A stretch of DNA of 64,000 bases from Streptomyces sp. MUM 2J (GCF_022414535.1 NZ_JADWYM010000005.1:1-64000); one strand, 5' to 3'. Positions 53,543-63,244 are shown, counted from the first letter of the stretch. Notes: generated by a model not told the origin, from the sequence alone. Translations and numbers: made by a program.

Positions 53543-56500
53543 GTGGAGACCGTGGGGTCCGGGTCAGGGGCACGCACGGCCTTCGCCGAGCGGCTGGCGC
53601 TGCTGTACAAGGAGGCCGGCAACCCTCCGCTGAAACGGGTGTCCGAAGCGGTCGGCCGGTTGCAGCGCGTGGACGAGCGGGGACGGCCCGTGCGCGTCTC
53701 CGCGCAGCGGATCAGCGACTGGCGCCGGGCCAAAAACGTGCCGGCCCAGTTCGCCGCGCTCGCCGCGGTGCTCCAGGTCCTGATCCCCGAGGCCCGGCGC
53801 GAGCAGCCGGTGCCGGTGTCCCCCGGGCTGTACGACCTGGCCCAGTGGCAGTGGCTGTGGGAATGTGCCGTGGCCGGCCCCGCCGCCGACCGGCCGGATG
53901 CGGGCGCCGACGGCACCCGGCGCCCGGCCACGGGGGCTCCCGCGGTACCCGGCGGGGTGTGCCCGTACCGGGGGCTCGCCTCCTACCGGCGCGAGGACGC
54001 CCGGTGGTTCTTCGGCCGTGAGCGCAGCACGCGGGCACTCGTCGCCCAGCTCGCCGCGACGGAGGCGGCCGGCGGGCTGGTCATGCTGGTCGGGGCCTCG
54101 GGGGCCGGCAAGTCGTCCCTGCTCAACGCCGGACTGGTGCCGGCGCTCCAGGCGGCGGACGAGGCGCGCGAGGTCCTCCAGCTGGTGCCGGGCGCGGATC
54201 CGCTGGCCGAGCTGGCCCGCCACGTGCCGGAACTCGCCCCCGTCCTCGCGGCACAGGCCGGACCGGGCGGACCTGGCGGATCAGATGGATCAGGTGGATC
54301 AGAAGGAACAGAAGGAACAGAAGGATCAGGCACAGCGGACGGGCCGCGCGGGCCCGCCGGGCCCGACGGAGCGGACGAGGGCGCCGCACCCGCGTCCCAC
54401 GCCTCGGACGGCGGCGCCTGGGCCCCCGCGGCGGCCCCCGCGCCCGCCGTCCGCCGTGCCCTGACCGCCTGGGCCGCACGGGTGGGCGCCTCCCCCGGCG
54501 CCCGGCCGGTCGTGATCGTCGACCAGTTCGAGGAGACCTTCACGCTGTGCCCGCGCGAGGCGGACCGGCGCGCCTTCGTCCAGGTGCTGCACGCCGCGTG
54601 CACGCCCGCCGCGCCCGGAGAGCAGGCGCCCGTGCGCGTCGTGCTCGGCGTCCGGGCCGACTTCTACGAGCGGTGCCTGAGCCACCCCGAGCTGGCCGAC
54701 GCCCTCCAGCACCGGCACATGGTGCTCGGCCCGCTCACCACCGCCGAACTGCGCGAGGCGGTCGCGGGCCCGGCCAGGGCCGTCGGTCTGGAGCTGGAGC
54801 CGGGCCTGGCCGAACTGATCGTGCGGGAGGTCGGCGCCGACGGCCCGCGCGGGGCGCACGACGCGGGGGTGCTGCCGCTGCTGTCGCACGCGCTGCTCGC
54901 CACCTGGCAGCGGCGCAAGGCGGCCCGGCTGACGCTGGCCGGGTACCGGGCGGCGGGCGGCATCCAGGGGGCCGTGGCGGCGACGGCGGAGCGGGCCTGG
55001 GCCGAGCTGGACCCGGCGGCCCGCACGGCGGCACGGCTGCTGCTGCTGCGGCTGGTCCGGGTCGGTGAGGACACGCAGGCGACCCGCCGTCGGGGCGCCC
55101 GGCGCCAGCTGGCGGGGGAGTCCGCGGACCCCGGCAAGACGGTGGAGTCGCTGGAGGCGCTGGTGCGCGCCCGGCTGGTGACGCTGGACGCGGACACCGT
55201 GGAGATCACCCACGAGGCACTGCTCACCGCGTGGCCGCGGCTGCGGGACTGGATCGACGAGGACCGCGGCGGCAACCTGCTGCGGCAGCGGCTGGAGGAG
55301 GACGGCCGGTCCTGGGAGGACTCCGAGCGCGACCCGTCGCTGCTCTACCGCGGCTCCCGGCTGGAGCAGGCGCACACGTGGGCGCGGTCGGCCGGGGACA
55401 CCTTCCTGACCCGCAGCGCGGTGGAGTTCCTCGCCGCTTCGGTCCGGCTGCGGCGGCGCACCGTGTGGATCGGCCGGGCCGCCGTGGCGGCGCTGGTCGC
55501 GCTGGCGACCGTGGCGGCGGGCGCGGCGGTGGTGGCCTGGCAGCAGCGGGACGACGCGGTGTTCGAGCAGGTGCTCGCCGAGTCCGACCGGGTCCAGGAC
55601 ACCGATCCGTCGCTCTCCGCCCAGCTGGACCTGGTGGCGCACCGGCTGCGCCCGCACGACCGGGACACCGACAACCGGCTGGTGTCGATCGTGAACGCGC
55701 CGCTGGCAACACCGCTGACCGGCCACACGGGCGCCGTGTACCTCACCTCCTTCAGCCCGGACGGGCGGCTGCTGGCGACCGCCAGCTACGACCGCACCGT
55801 CCGGCTGTGGAACGTCGCCGACCCCACCCGCCCCACGCCCGTGGGCGGGCCCCTGACGGGCCACACCAGCTGGGTGAGCAGTGCCGTGTTCCGTCCCGAC
55901 GGGCGGGTTCTCGCCAGCGCCGGGGACGACGGCACGATCCGCCGCTGGGACGTCACCGACCCGGCCCACCCGCGCCCGCTCGGGGCGCCCCTGCCCGGCC
56001 GTCACGGCACCGTCTACCTGATCGCCTTCAGCCCGGACGGCCGCGTCCTGGCCTCCGCCGGCGAGGACCGCACGGTCCGCCTGTGGGACCTGGCCGACCC
56101 GGCCCACCCGAGAGAACTGGCCACCCTGACCGGCCACACGGCGGCCGTGCGCTCGGTCGCCTTCACCCCGGACGGCCACACGGTGGCCACCGGCGGCGAC
56201 GACGGCACCGTGCGGCTGTGGGACACCACCGCCCCGGCCCGGCCGAGGAGGCTGGCCACGCTGACCGGGCACACCGGCACGGTGCACTCCGTCGCGTTCA
56301 GCCCGGACGGCCGCACCCTCGCCAGCGGCAGCAGCGACGACACCGTCCGCCTGTGGAACACGGCCGACCCCCGGCACGCCGGCCGGCTCGGCGGGCCGCT
56401 CACCGGGCACACCGGCCCCGTCTGGTCGGTGGCGTTCAGCCCGGACGGGAAGGTGCTGGCCGCCGCCAGCGCCGACAGCACGGCGAGTCTGTGGAGCGTC

Positions 56501-57679
56501 ACCGACCCGGCCCGCGCGGCGCAGATCGGCGAGCCGCTGGCGGGCGCGAGCGGCGAGATGTACGCCCTGGGGTTCAGTCCGGACGGGCACACGCTCGCCA
56601 CCGGCAGCGGCGACAGCAAGGTGCGGTTGTGGTCGGTGCCGACGGCGGACATGGTCGGCCGCGACGGCGCGTTCCGCCCGGACGGGAAGGTGCTGGCGAC
56701 GGCCGCACGCGACGGCCGGCTGCGGCTGTGGGACGTGGACCCGCCCGGGGCGCCCGTACCGCTGGGCGAGCCGTTCATGCCCGCGGACGACGTCGAGCGC
56801 AAGCCGCTGTTCTCTCCCGACGGCCGCACGCTCGCCGTGCTGACGGCGGACCACGAGGTGCACCTGTGGAACGTCACCGACCCCACCCGGCCGGTCGCCG
56901 CCGGGCCACCCGTCGTGCTGCGGACCCGTTTCGCGGACGCGCTGGCCTTCAGCCCCGACGGCCGCACGCTCGCCACGGCCTACGAGGACCGCACCCTCCG
57001 CCTGTGGGACGTCACCGGCCCGGCCCACCCGCGTCCGCTCGGGGCGCCGCTGACCGGCCACCGGGGCTACGTCAACGCCCTCGTGTTCAGCCCCGACGGC
57101 CGCACCCTGGCCAGCGGCAGCGCGGACGGCACCGTACGGCTGTGGGACACCGCCGACCCGGCCCGCACCACGCCGGTCGGCCCGCCCCTGACCGGCCACA
57201 CCGGACCGGTGAACGCGCTCGTCTACGGCCTCGGCGGCCGCACCCTGGCCAGCGGCAGCGACGACGACACCGTCCGGCTGTGGAACGTCACCGACCCGGC
57301 CCGTGCACGGCAGTTGGGGCCACCCCTCACCGGGCACACCGAGGCGGTGGTGTCCCTGACCCTCAGCCGCGACGGCAGCACACTGGCCAGCGGCGGGAAC
57401 GACAACACGGTCCGGTTGTGGAACATCGCCGACCCCGCGCACGCCACGCCGATCGGCCGGTCGATGAGCCCCAACGCCAAGGCGGGCAACTTCCTGTCGT
57501 TCAGTCCCCGCGGCGACATGCTCGGGGTGTCCAGCGGTATCGGCACCGTGCGGCTGTGGGACCTGGACGTCGACCGGGCCGTGCGGCGCATCTGCACGAC
57601 CACCCGGGGCGTCCTGACGGAGCGGAAGTGGCGCGAGTACCTGCCGCGGCTGTCCTACGACCCTCCCTGCAACGCGTGA
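53543..57679 (+). CDS. STAND NTPase with XRE-like N-terminus and 14 WD40 repeats
   Basis: 1378 aa. Residues 1-70 resemble a helix-turn-helix/N-terminal helical region (ISDWRRAKNVPAQFAALAAV) common to Streptomyces WD40 proteins. The nSTAND1 NTPase begins at CPYRGLASYRREDARWFFGRE (about 140): Walker A VGASGAGKSSLLN (about 184-196), Walker B VVIVDQFEE (about 322-330). One membrane helix at about 640-668 precedes fourteen WD40 units (about 722-1360), two full propellers. Such proteins are signal-transducing switches; a defence or development role is unproven. A 9-bp repeat gives a Gly/Ser/Glu linker. GTG start with GGAGGTG. Confidence 0.9.
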   Translation: METVGSGSGARTAFAERLALLYKEAGNPPLKRVSEAVGRLQRVDERGRPVRVSAQRISDWRRAKNVPAQFAALAAVLQVLIPEARREQPVPVSPGLYDLAQWQWLWECAVAGPAADRPDAGADGTRRPATGAPAVPGGVCPYRGLASYRREDARWFFGRERSTRALVAQLAATEAAGGLVMLVGASGAGKSSLLNAGLVPALQAADEAREVLQLVPGADPLAELARHVPELAPVLAAQAGPGGPGGSDGSGGSEGTEGTEGSGTADGPRGPAGPDGADEGAAPASHASDGGAWAPAAAPAPAVRRALTAWAARVGASPGARPVVIVDQFEETFTLCPREADRRAFVQVLHAACTPAAPGEQAPVRVVLGVRADFYERCLSHPELADALQHRHMVLGPLTTAELREAVAGPARAVGLELEPGLAELIVREVGADGPRGAHDAGVLPLLSHALLATWQRRKAARLTLAGYRAAGGIQGAVAATAERAWAELDPAARTAARLLLLRLVRVGEDTQATRRRGARRQLAGESADPGKTVESLEALVRARLVTLDADTVEITHEALLTAWPRLRDWIDEDRGGNLLRQRLEEDGRSWEDSERDPSLLYRGSRLEQAHTWARSAGDTFLTRSAVEFLAASVRLRRRTVWIGRAAVAALVALATVAAGAAVVAWQQRDDAVFEQVLAESDRVQDTDPSLSAQLDLVAHRLRPHDRDTDNRLVSIVNAPLATPLTGHTGAVYLTSFSPDGRLLATASYDRTVRLWNVADPTRPTPVGGPLTGHTSWVSSAVFRPDGRVLASAGDDGTIRRWDVTDPAHPRPLGAPLPGRHGTVYLIAFSPDGRVLASAGEDRTVRLWDLADPAHPRELATLTGHTAAVRSVAFTPDGHTVATGGDDGTVRLWDTTAPARPRRLATLTGHTGTVHSVAFSPDGRTLASGSSDDTVRLWNTADPRHAGRLGGPLTGHTGPVWSVAFSPDGKVLAAASADSTASLWSVTDPARAAQIGEPLAGASGEMYALGFSPDGHTLATGSGDSKVRLWSVPTADMVGRDGAFRPDGKVLATAARDGRLRLWDVDPPGAPVPLGEPFMPADDVERKPLFSPDGRTLAVLTADHEVHLWNVTDPTRPVAAGPPVVLRTRFADALAFSPDGRTLATAYEDRTLRLWDVTGPAHPRPLGAPLTGHRGYVNALVFSPDGRTLASGSADGTVRLWDTADPARTTPVGPPLTGHTGPVNALVYGLGGRTLASGSDDDTVRLWNVTDPARARQLGPPLTGHTEAVVSLTLSRDGSTLASGGNDNTVRLWNIADPAHATPIGRSMSPNAKAGNFLSFSPRGDMLGVSSGIGTVRLWDLDVDRAVRRICTTTRGVLTERKWREYLPRLSYDPPCNA
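54278..54331 (+). repeat. In-gene 9-bp repeat array
   Basis: Six 9-base units: GGATCAGAT, GGATCAGGT, GGATCAGAA, GGAACAGAA, GGAACAGAA, GGATCAGGC. They are in frame and encode Gly-Ser/Thr-Glu/Asp/Gly triplets, so copy-number changes would preserve the frame. Much lower GC than the surrounding gene. Confidence 0.8.
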
Positions 57680-57776
57680 CCGAACCCCCGGGTGCAGTGA
57701 TCCGGGTCACACAGCGCACCCTCAGTCCGGCGGGCGGCTCCCACAGCCGGGGCCGCCCTGTTAGCCTTGGCCACAG

Positions 57777-57820
57777 CCCGATCGCTGGTGCATCCCCCGT
57801 CGCCAGCGGTCGGGCCTTTT
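57777..57820 (+). terminator. Terminator after the STAND-WD40 gene
   Basis: CCCGATCGCTGG (57777-57788) pairs with CCAGCGGTCGGG (57803-57814) with one mismatch and is followed by CCTTTTCC. It precedes the GT2 gene on the same strand. Confidence 0.7.
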
Positions 57821-57913
57821 CCGTGCCCCGGACCCGGTGTGCCGTAGTCTGATCATGTGCTCCAGGCCCACGACGAGACCCCAACTGCCCTTCGCCACAC
57901 GCCTGGAGAGGCG

Positions 57914-58699
57914 GTGAGCGCCTCCGTGCCGGACCGGCGCATCGTCGTCGTCACCGCCGTCCACGCCCCCTCGGCCCACTATCTGCCGCACGCCCACGCC
58001 TCGCTGTGCGAGCAGCGGCTGCCGGACGGCTGGGACTGGCGCTGGGTCGTCCGGGAGGACGGCACCACCGACGCCGTACGCCCCCACGTCCCCGACGACG
58101 AGCGGATCGTCTTCCGCCAGGGGCGGCCCGGCGGACCGGGGGTCGCCCGCACGATCGCCCTGTCGGACGCCGACGGGACGTACGTGAAGATCCTCGACGC
58201 CGACGACCGGCTCACGCCGGGCGCCCTCGCCCGCGACCTGGCGGCCCTGGAGGCCGACCCCGACCTGGGCTGGGCCACCTCCCGGGCACTGGACCTGCTG
58301 CCGGACGGCTCCACGGCCGGATTCGCCGGCGATCCGCCCGAGGGCCCGATCGAGCGCGGCGCCGTGCTCGACTTCTGGGCGGCCCACGACCACCGCGCCC
58401 AGGTCCACCCCGCGACCCTCTTCGTCCGCCGCGACCTGCTGCTGGCCCTCGGTGGCTGGATGGCCCTGCCCGCCTCCGAGGACACCGGCCTGCTGCTGGC
58501 GCTGAACGCCATAAGCCGTGGCTGGTTCTCGGCCGAGACCGGGCTGCTCTACCGCAAGTGGGACGGCCAGACGACCGGCCAGAGCGCGCACACCGACCCC
58601 GCGGAGCGCCGGGCCCGCATGGCGGTGGTGGCGGCGCGGGCTCGGGCACTGGCCGAACTGGGCTGGAACTGGCCGGCTATTCCGGCCGCCCCAGCGTGA
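57914..58699 (+). CDS. Family 2 glycosyltransferase
   Basis: 261 aa from GTG 57914 (an earlier GTG at 57857 is possible). Nucleotide-binding start RRIVVVTAVHAPSAHYL, the DXD-like segment KILDADDRLTPG (about 94-105) and the C-terminal ASEDTGLLL motif with catalytic acid are typical of GT-A enzymes. No membrane segment, so soluble. Sugar and acceptor unknown. GGAGAGGC precedes the selected start. Its 3' end overlaps the convergent ferredoxin gene by 23 bases. Confidence 0.82.
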   Translation: MSASVPDRRIVVVTAVHAPSAHYLPHAHASLCEQRLPDGWDWRWVVREDGTTDAVRPHVPDDERIVFRQGRPGGPGVARTIALSDADGTYVKILDADDRLTPGALARDLAALEADPDLGWATSRALDLLPDGSTAGFAGDPPEGPIERGAVLDFWAAHDHRAQVHPATLFVRRDLLLALGGWMALPASEDTGLLLALNAISRGWFSAETGLLYRKWDGQTTGQSAHTDPAERRARMAVVAARARALAELGWNWPAIPAAPA

Positions 58700-58871
58700 T
58701 CGCCTGCGACGGGCAGCCCTCCGCCGCGCTCCGCACCGCCGGATCGTCGCCCGCGTCCTCGCGGCCCGGCAGCACGGCGCCGAAGCCGTCGACGACGGTG
58801 AAGACGGACGGAACCCGGTAGACGCAGTCGCCGGAGCCGTAGCACCGCTCCGGATCCACGGAGATCTTCAT
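58677..58871 (-). CDS. 3Fe-4S-type ferredoxin
   Basis: 64 aa: cysteines in ERCYGSGDC (C10, C16) and EGCPSQAI (near C53) give three ligands, with the middle cysteine of a 4Fe-4S site replaced by Gly/Ser, typical of 3Fe-4S ferredoxins that serve actinobacterial P450s. No P450 gene is adjacent. Convergent with, and overlapping, the GT2 gene. Confidence 0.85.
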   Translation of the reverse strand: MKISVDPERCYGSGDCVYRVPSVFTVVDGFGAVLPGREDAGDDPAVRSAAEGCPSQAITLGRPE

Positions 58872-58977
58872 CTGCACTCCCGATCTGTACGAGGGGCCGT
58901 CACCGGTCCTGCTGCCCCGCGCGGCACCCGGCCGAACCCCGGGCGGGTCCCCCGCCCGGCCGGTGCACCGCACGGCT

Positions 58978-60849
58978 CTACTGCGGCAGATACCGGCGCG
59001 CGAAGTCCAGTTCCAGCCCGACCTGCCGGATCCGCTCGTCGACCACCAGCGAACCGTGCCCCGCGTCGTAGCGGTAGACCTCGTGGACGGCGCCGCGGGC
59101 CGACAGGCGGTCGACGTAGTTCTCGATCTGGCGGATGGGGCAGCGGGGGTCGTTGACGCCCGCCGAGATGTGGACGGGCGCCCCGACCTCGTCCACGTAG
59201 GTCAGCGGTGACGACGCCGCGAAACGCTCCGGGACCTCCTCGGGCGTGCCGCCGAGCAGGGTCCGGTCCATGGCCTTCAACGCCTCCATCTCGTCGTGGT
59301 ACGCCGTGACGTAGTCGGCGACCGGGACCGCCGCGATGCCCAGCGTCCACGCGTCGGGCTGGGTACCGAGGCCGAGGAGGGTGAGGTAGCCGCCCCAGGA
59401 ACCACCGGTGAGGATCAGCCGGCCGGGGTCCGCGAGGCCCGAGGCGATCGCCCACCGGCGGACCGCCTCGATGTCCTCCAGCTCGATCAGGCCCACCCGG
59501 TGCTTCAGGGCGTCCGTCCAGGCCCTGCCGTACCCGGTGGAGCCGCGGTAGTTGACGCGGACCACCGCGTAGCCGTGGTCCACCCAGGCCGCGGGGCCCG
59601 CCGCGAAGGAGTCGCTGTCGTGCCAGGTCGGGCCGCCGTGGATGTCGAAGACCGTCGGCAGCGGGCCCTCGGCCCCCGCCGGCCGCTGCACCAGGGCGTG
59701 GATGCGCCCGCCGGGGCCCTCCACCCACACGTCCTCCACCGGTACCGAGCCCGGCGACTTCATGCCGGGCGGGTCCAGGACCACCCCGCCCGCCGTGGAC
59801 CGGACCACGGGCGGCTCCGCCGCCGACGACCACAGGTACTCCACGGTGCCGTCGGGGCGGGCCGTCGCCCCCGAGACGGTGCCCGGCGGGGTGGGGATCC
59901 GCTCCAGCTCACGGCCGGTCAGGTCGTACCGGTACAGCTCGCTGCGGGCCTCGAAGCCGTGCGCGACGAGCAGGGCGCTGCCGTCCGGATACCACTCGGC
60001 GCTGACGTCGCCCGGCAGGTCCAGGGCGAGATCGCTCTGCTCGCCCGTGGCCACGTCCCACACCAGCGGCTCCCAACGGCCCCGGCGCTGGTGCCCGATG
60101 AGCAGGCGGGTGTCGCCGTCGACGGGTGCGAAGCCGAGCACCTCCAGGCCCAGCTCCTTCGTGCCGCCCTCGGTGTCGTCCAGTTCGGCGACGGCCGTGC
60201 CGTCGGGGCGCACCACCCGCAGCGCCGAGTGCATCGCGTCGCCGTGCTCGGTGTGCTCCAGCGCGATCAGCGACCCGTCGTGGGAGAGGTCGCCCACACC
60301 CGCCGACTCGCGGTGCCGGTAGATCTCCACCGGCGGCTCGCCGGTCCGGGCCAGGTGGATCGTGGTGCCCTCCTCGTCCGTGGAGCGGCCGACGACCGCC
60401 GTCCGGCCGTCCCGGCCCAGGGCCAGGCCCGCGGGGTAGGAGGGGTCCAGCCCGGGTGCGGCCAGCTCGTCCTCGCCGCCGGAGAAGGGGCGGCGGCGCC
60501 ATACGCCGAACTCGTCGCCGTCCTTGTCGTCGAACCACCAGATGCCGGCGCCGTCCGGGGAGAGCACACCGTCCGTGGTGCCGTTCGGCCGGTTGGTCAC
60601 CTGGTGCTGCTCGCCGGTCGAGCGGTCCCAGGAGTACAACTCGTACGTGCCGGTGGCGTTCGACACGAACAGGGACCGGTGCGGGGCGTCCTGCGCCCAG
60701 TCCGGAAGGGACACCCGCGGGGCACGGAACCGCTTCTCCCAGTCCGGCATCTCCCGGGGGACCTCCCCGGAAACGCCCTCAGAAACGTCCTCAGACATCA
60801 GCGCGCCCGCCTCCCGGTCCCCTGTGGTGGACCTGTTGCTCTCAGTCAT
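58978..60849 (-). CDS. S9-family prolyl oligopeptidase
   Basis: 623 aa. N-terminal beta-propeller (YELYSWDRSTGEQHQV..., WD-like repeats) to about 370, then an alpha/beta hydrolase domain: TGGSWGGYLTLLG (Ser near 460), GVNDPRCP (Asp near 547) and DAGHGSLV (His near 592). It cleaves short peptides, often after Pro or with an acyl terminus. No signal peptide. ATG at 60849 has AGGATGG upstream; MSEDVSEG at 60798 is an alternative. It is divergent from SURF1. Confidence 0.9.
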   Translation of the reverse strand: MTESNRSTTGDREAGALMSEDVSEGVSGEVPREMPDWEKRFRAPRVSLPDWAQDAPHRSLFVSNATGTYELYSWDRSTGEQHQVTNRPNGTTDGVLSPDGAGIWWFDDKDGDEFGVWRRRPFSGGEDELAAPGLDPSYPAGLALGRDGRTAVVGRSTDEEGTTIHLARTGEPPVEIYRHRESAGVGDLSHDGSLIALEHTEHGDAMHSALRVVRPDGTAVAELDDTEGGTKELGLEVLGFAPVDGDTRLLIGHQRRGRWEPLVWDVATGEQSDLALDLPGDVSAEWYPDGSALLVAHGFEARSELYRYDLTGRELERIPTPPGTVSGATARPDGTVEYLWSSAAEPPVVRSTAGGVVLDPPGMKSPGSVPVEDVWVEGPGGRIHALVQRPAGAEGPLPTVFDIHGGPTWHDSDSFAAGPAAWVDHGYAVVRVNYRGSTGYGRAWTDALKHRVGLIELEDIEAVRRWAIASGLADPGRLILTGGSWGGYLTLLGLGTQPDAWTLGIAAVPVADYVTAYHDEMEALKAMDRTLLGGTPEEVPERFAASSPLTYVDEVGAPVHISAGVNDPRCPIRQIENYVDRLSARGAVHEVYRYDAGHGSLVVDERIRQVGLELDFARRYLPQ

Positions 60850-60984
60850 GTGGCCATCCTGCCCGCTCGGGCCTGGTATCGACCGCCCAGGTCCCCAGCC
60901 TGTGGACATCCCGCCCGGACCCGCCGCACGGGATGGACGAGCCCGCGTGCGGGAACCGCCGCGGGGCACCGTACCGTGGAGGGC

Positions 60985-61791
60985 GTGTACCGGTTCCTGC
61001 TGACGCCCCGCTGGTGGGGGATCAACGTCTTCGTGCTGCTGGCCATCCCCTTCTGCGTGTTCATGGGGTCCTGGCAGCTGAGCCGGTTCGAGGCGCGCGT
61101 CGACGAGCACCGCAACGCCGAGGCCGATGCCGCGGCGGCCCGGGTGGCTCCGGCCCGTCCACTGGCCGACCTGCTTCCCGTCGACAAGCGGACGTCCGGC
61201 AAGCAGGTCACCGCGACCGGCCGGTACGGCGAGCAGCTCCTCGTCCCCGACCGGGAACTGGACGGCCGGAGCGGCTTCTACGTCCTGACCCTGCTGCGCA
61301 CCGACTCCGGAAAGGCCCTGCCGGTGGTCCGCGGCTGGCTGCCCGGCGCCGCCGACGCGGCGAAGGCACCCGCCCCGCCGGAGGGCCAGGTCAGCGTCAC
61401 GGGAGCGCTCCAGGCCTCGGAGACGCCCGGTGACAACGGCGTCAGCGCCCGCGGCGGCCTGCCGGCCGGGCAGACGGCCGCGATCAGCGCGGCGTCGCTG
61501 GTGAACCTCGTGCCGTACGACCTGTACGACGCGTGGGTCACCCTCGACCGGGCCGACGCCGGGATGACGGCCGTGCCGGCCGCCTCGCCCACGGGCAGCG
61601 GACTGGACCTGAAGGCGTTCCAGAACCTCGGCTACACCGGTGAGTGGTTCGTCTTCGCCGGGTTCGTGGTGTTCATGTGGTTCCGGCTGCTGCGGCGCGA
61701 GGTGGAGCACCAGCGGGACGCCCGGCTGGGGATCGTCTCCGGTCAGGAGCCCGCGGGCGTCCCGGCACCGGCCCGGGCACCCGGGGCGTGA
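60985..61791 (+). CDS. SURF1-family protein
   Basis: 268 aa. N-terminal membrane helix (TPRWWGINVFVLLAIPFCVF), soluble SURF1 domain with LPVVRGWLP and VTGALQASETPG, and C-terminal membrane helix (FVFAGFVVFMWFRLL). SURF1 helps heme a insertion into cytochrome c oxidase. The Pro/Ala-rich tail is unremarkable. GTG start with GGAGGGC immediately upstream; translation may begin 9 bases earlier. Confidence 0.9.
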   Translation: MYRFLLTPRWWGINVFVLLAIPFCVFMGSWQLSRFEARVDEHRNAEADAAAARVAPARPLADLLPVDKRTSGKQVTATGRYGEQLLVPDRELDGRSGFYVLTLLRTDSGKALPVVRGWLPGAADAAKAPAPPEGQVSVTGALQASETPGDNGVSARGGLPAGQTAAISAASLVNLVPYDLYDAWVTLDRADAGMTAVPAASPTGSGLDLKAFQNLGYTGEWFVFAGFVVFMWFRLLRREVEHQRDARLGIVSGQEPAGVPAPARAPGA

Positions 61792-61870
61792 GGGACGTCC
61801 CGTTGCGGTACGGGCTCCTCGCCCGTACTTCCGCCACGGCGTCCCGGCCCCTCCCGCGGCGGCTCTGCCC

Positions 61871-63244
61871 CTACTGCGGCAGCAGCCCCGTCCGGTACAC
61901 CGTGCCCGCGCAGGCGTGGGGCACCGTCACCGTGACGGATGCCGTGCCCGTCGCCGGGGTGTAGGAGACGACGACACCGCCGTCCGTGCCGTTCTCGGCG
62001 ACCATCTGGGTGGTGGTGCCGGTACTGCCGCCGGTGGCGATGCCGGTGGTGGCCGGGCTGGGCGAGGGGGCGGGTGAGGGCGTGCCGGTGCCGCCGCCGT
62101 CGCCCGCGCCGCCGTCGCCGCCCCCGCCGGTCGTCGGGCAGGTCTCCGCCGGGACCCAGGCGAACCTCACGTCGAACGCGGAGCCGGGGGCCAGGACCAG
62201 TTCGGAAAGGCTGAGCGAGGGGTCGGGCAGACCGGGGGCGGCGTCGCCCGCGGTGTGCTGCACGACCGTGATCCTCGACGGGTCGGCGGCGCCCTTGGCG
62301 AGGAGGGTCATGCTTCCCGCGCCGCCCACCACGCACTTGGTGTCCGAGACGTTGACGAGGTGGAACGTGCCGTACACGATGCCGGCGGAGTCCGGGCCGT
62401 CGGCAGAGGCCTTGGCGCCGCCGAGCCGGTCGGCGGTGCACCGCGGGGGCTCGGCGGGCCCGGTGGCCGCCGGGCCGGGGTCCGGCGAGGCGGAGGCGCC
62501 CGCACCGGCGCCCTTGCCCCGGCCGGTGTCCCTGCTGCCGCCCTGTTCCTCGCCTGTGACCGGGCCCGATACGCTGCCGGTCGTGTTCTCGTGACCGTCG
62601 GAGGTCCTGCCCTCGCCGGTACCGCCCTGGACCTGCGAGCTGCTGCCGGCGACGGAGGGGGCGGCGTCGGTGCCGGTGGCCCTGGAGACGTGCAGCAGCG
62701 CGGGCACGGCCGTCCCCAGGAACAGGGCCGTGGCGGCGAGGCCGACGGCCGCCTGGCGCTTGCGGGCCCGGCGTGCGGGGACCGCCCGCTGCAGGTGCTC
62801 CAGGACGCCGTCGCGCGGCTCGATCTCCTGGACCGCGTGGTGCAGCATGCGGCGCAGTGCCAGCTCGTCCGAGTCGAGCCCGCCGGGGCTCTGGTCGTCC
62901 AGGCCGTCGTTCACAGTTCCGTTCCCAGCGTGCAGGTGTTTCGGGTCGTGCGTGCGGGGCCGCCGCGCAGGCTCGGCTCCGAGGTCCGGCGCGGGGGCGG
63001 TGTGCGGCGTACGGTCCCGGCCCGGCCTGCCGCCCGGGTCCGCCCCGGGGTGCTCGGGCACCGGGCGGTCGCCGGTGGGCCGGTGGTCCGGGGACCGCCC
63101 GGGCCGGGGGCGGCCGTGCGCGTCGGGGGTGTCGGGGGCGCGGGGGGCTCCCGGAGCGTGCCGCGCGTCGTCCCCGTGCGCGTCCTTCCCGGCCTCCGCC
63201 CCGTACCCGCCCGGGCCCCCGTCGCCGCCCGTGCCGTGCGTCAT
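61871..63244 (-). CDS. Membrane protein coupled to a sigma factor
   Basis: 457 aa. Cytoplasmic, very Gly/Pro/Arg-rich N-terminal 110 residues, a helical segment (LALRRMLHHAVQEIEPRDG), transmembrane helix at about 166-186 and an extracytoplasmic domain with Ser/Thr/Pro-rich spacer and repeats near the end. The topology suits an anti-sigma or regulator, although no zinc motif is seen. ATG overlaps the sigma stop by 4 bp; a GTG at 62914 (VNDGLDDQS) with GGAAC upstream could be an alternative start, giving 347 aa. Confidence 0.72.
   Translation of the reverse strand: MTHGTGGDGGPGGYGAEAGKDAHGDDARHAPGAPRAPDTPDAHGRPRPGRSPDHRPTGDRPVPEHPGADPGGRPGRDRTPHTAPAPDLGAEPARRPRTHDPKHLHAGNGTVNDGLDDQSPGGLDSDELALRRMLHHAVQEIEPRDGVLEHLQRAVPARRARKRQAAVGLAATALFLGTAVPALLHVSRATGTDAAPSVAGSSSQVQGGTGEGRTSDGHENTTGSVSGPVTGEEQGGSRDTGRGKGAGAGASASPDPGPAATGPAEPPRCTADRLGGAKASADGPDSAGIVYGTFHLVNVSDTKCVVGGAGSMTLLAKGAADPSRITVVQHTAGDAAPGLPDPSLSLSELVLAPGSAFDVRFAWVPAETCPTTGGGGDGGAGDGGGTGTPSPAPSPSPATTGIATGGSTGTTTQMVAENGTDGGVVVSYTPATGTASVTVTVPHACAGTVYRTGLLPQ

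Noticed and set aside
57700..57850. Possible small RNA between the STAND and GT2 genes
   Set aside because: The only structure is a terminator hairpin; no promoter is seen.
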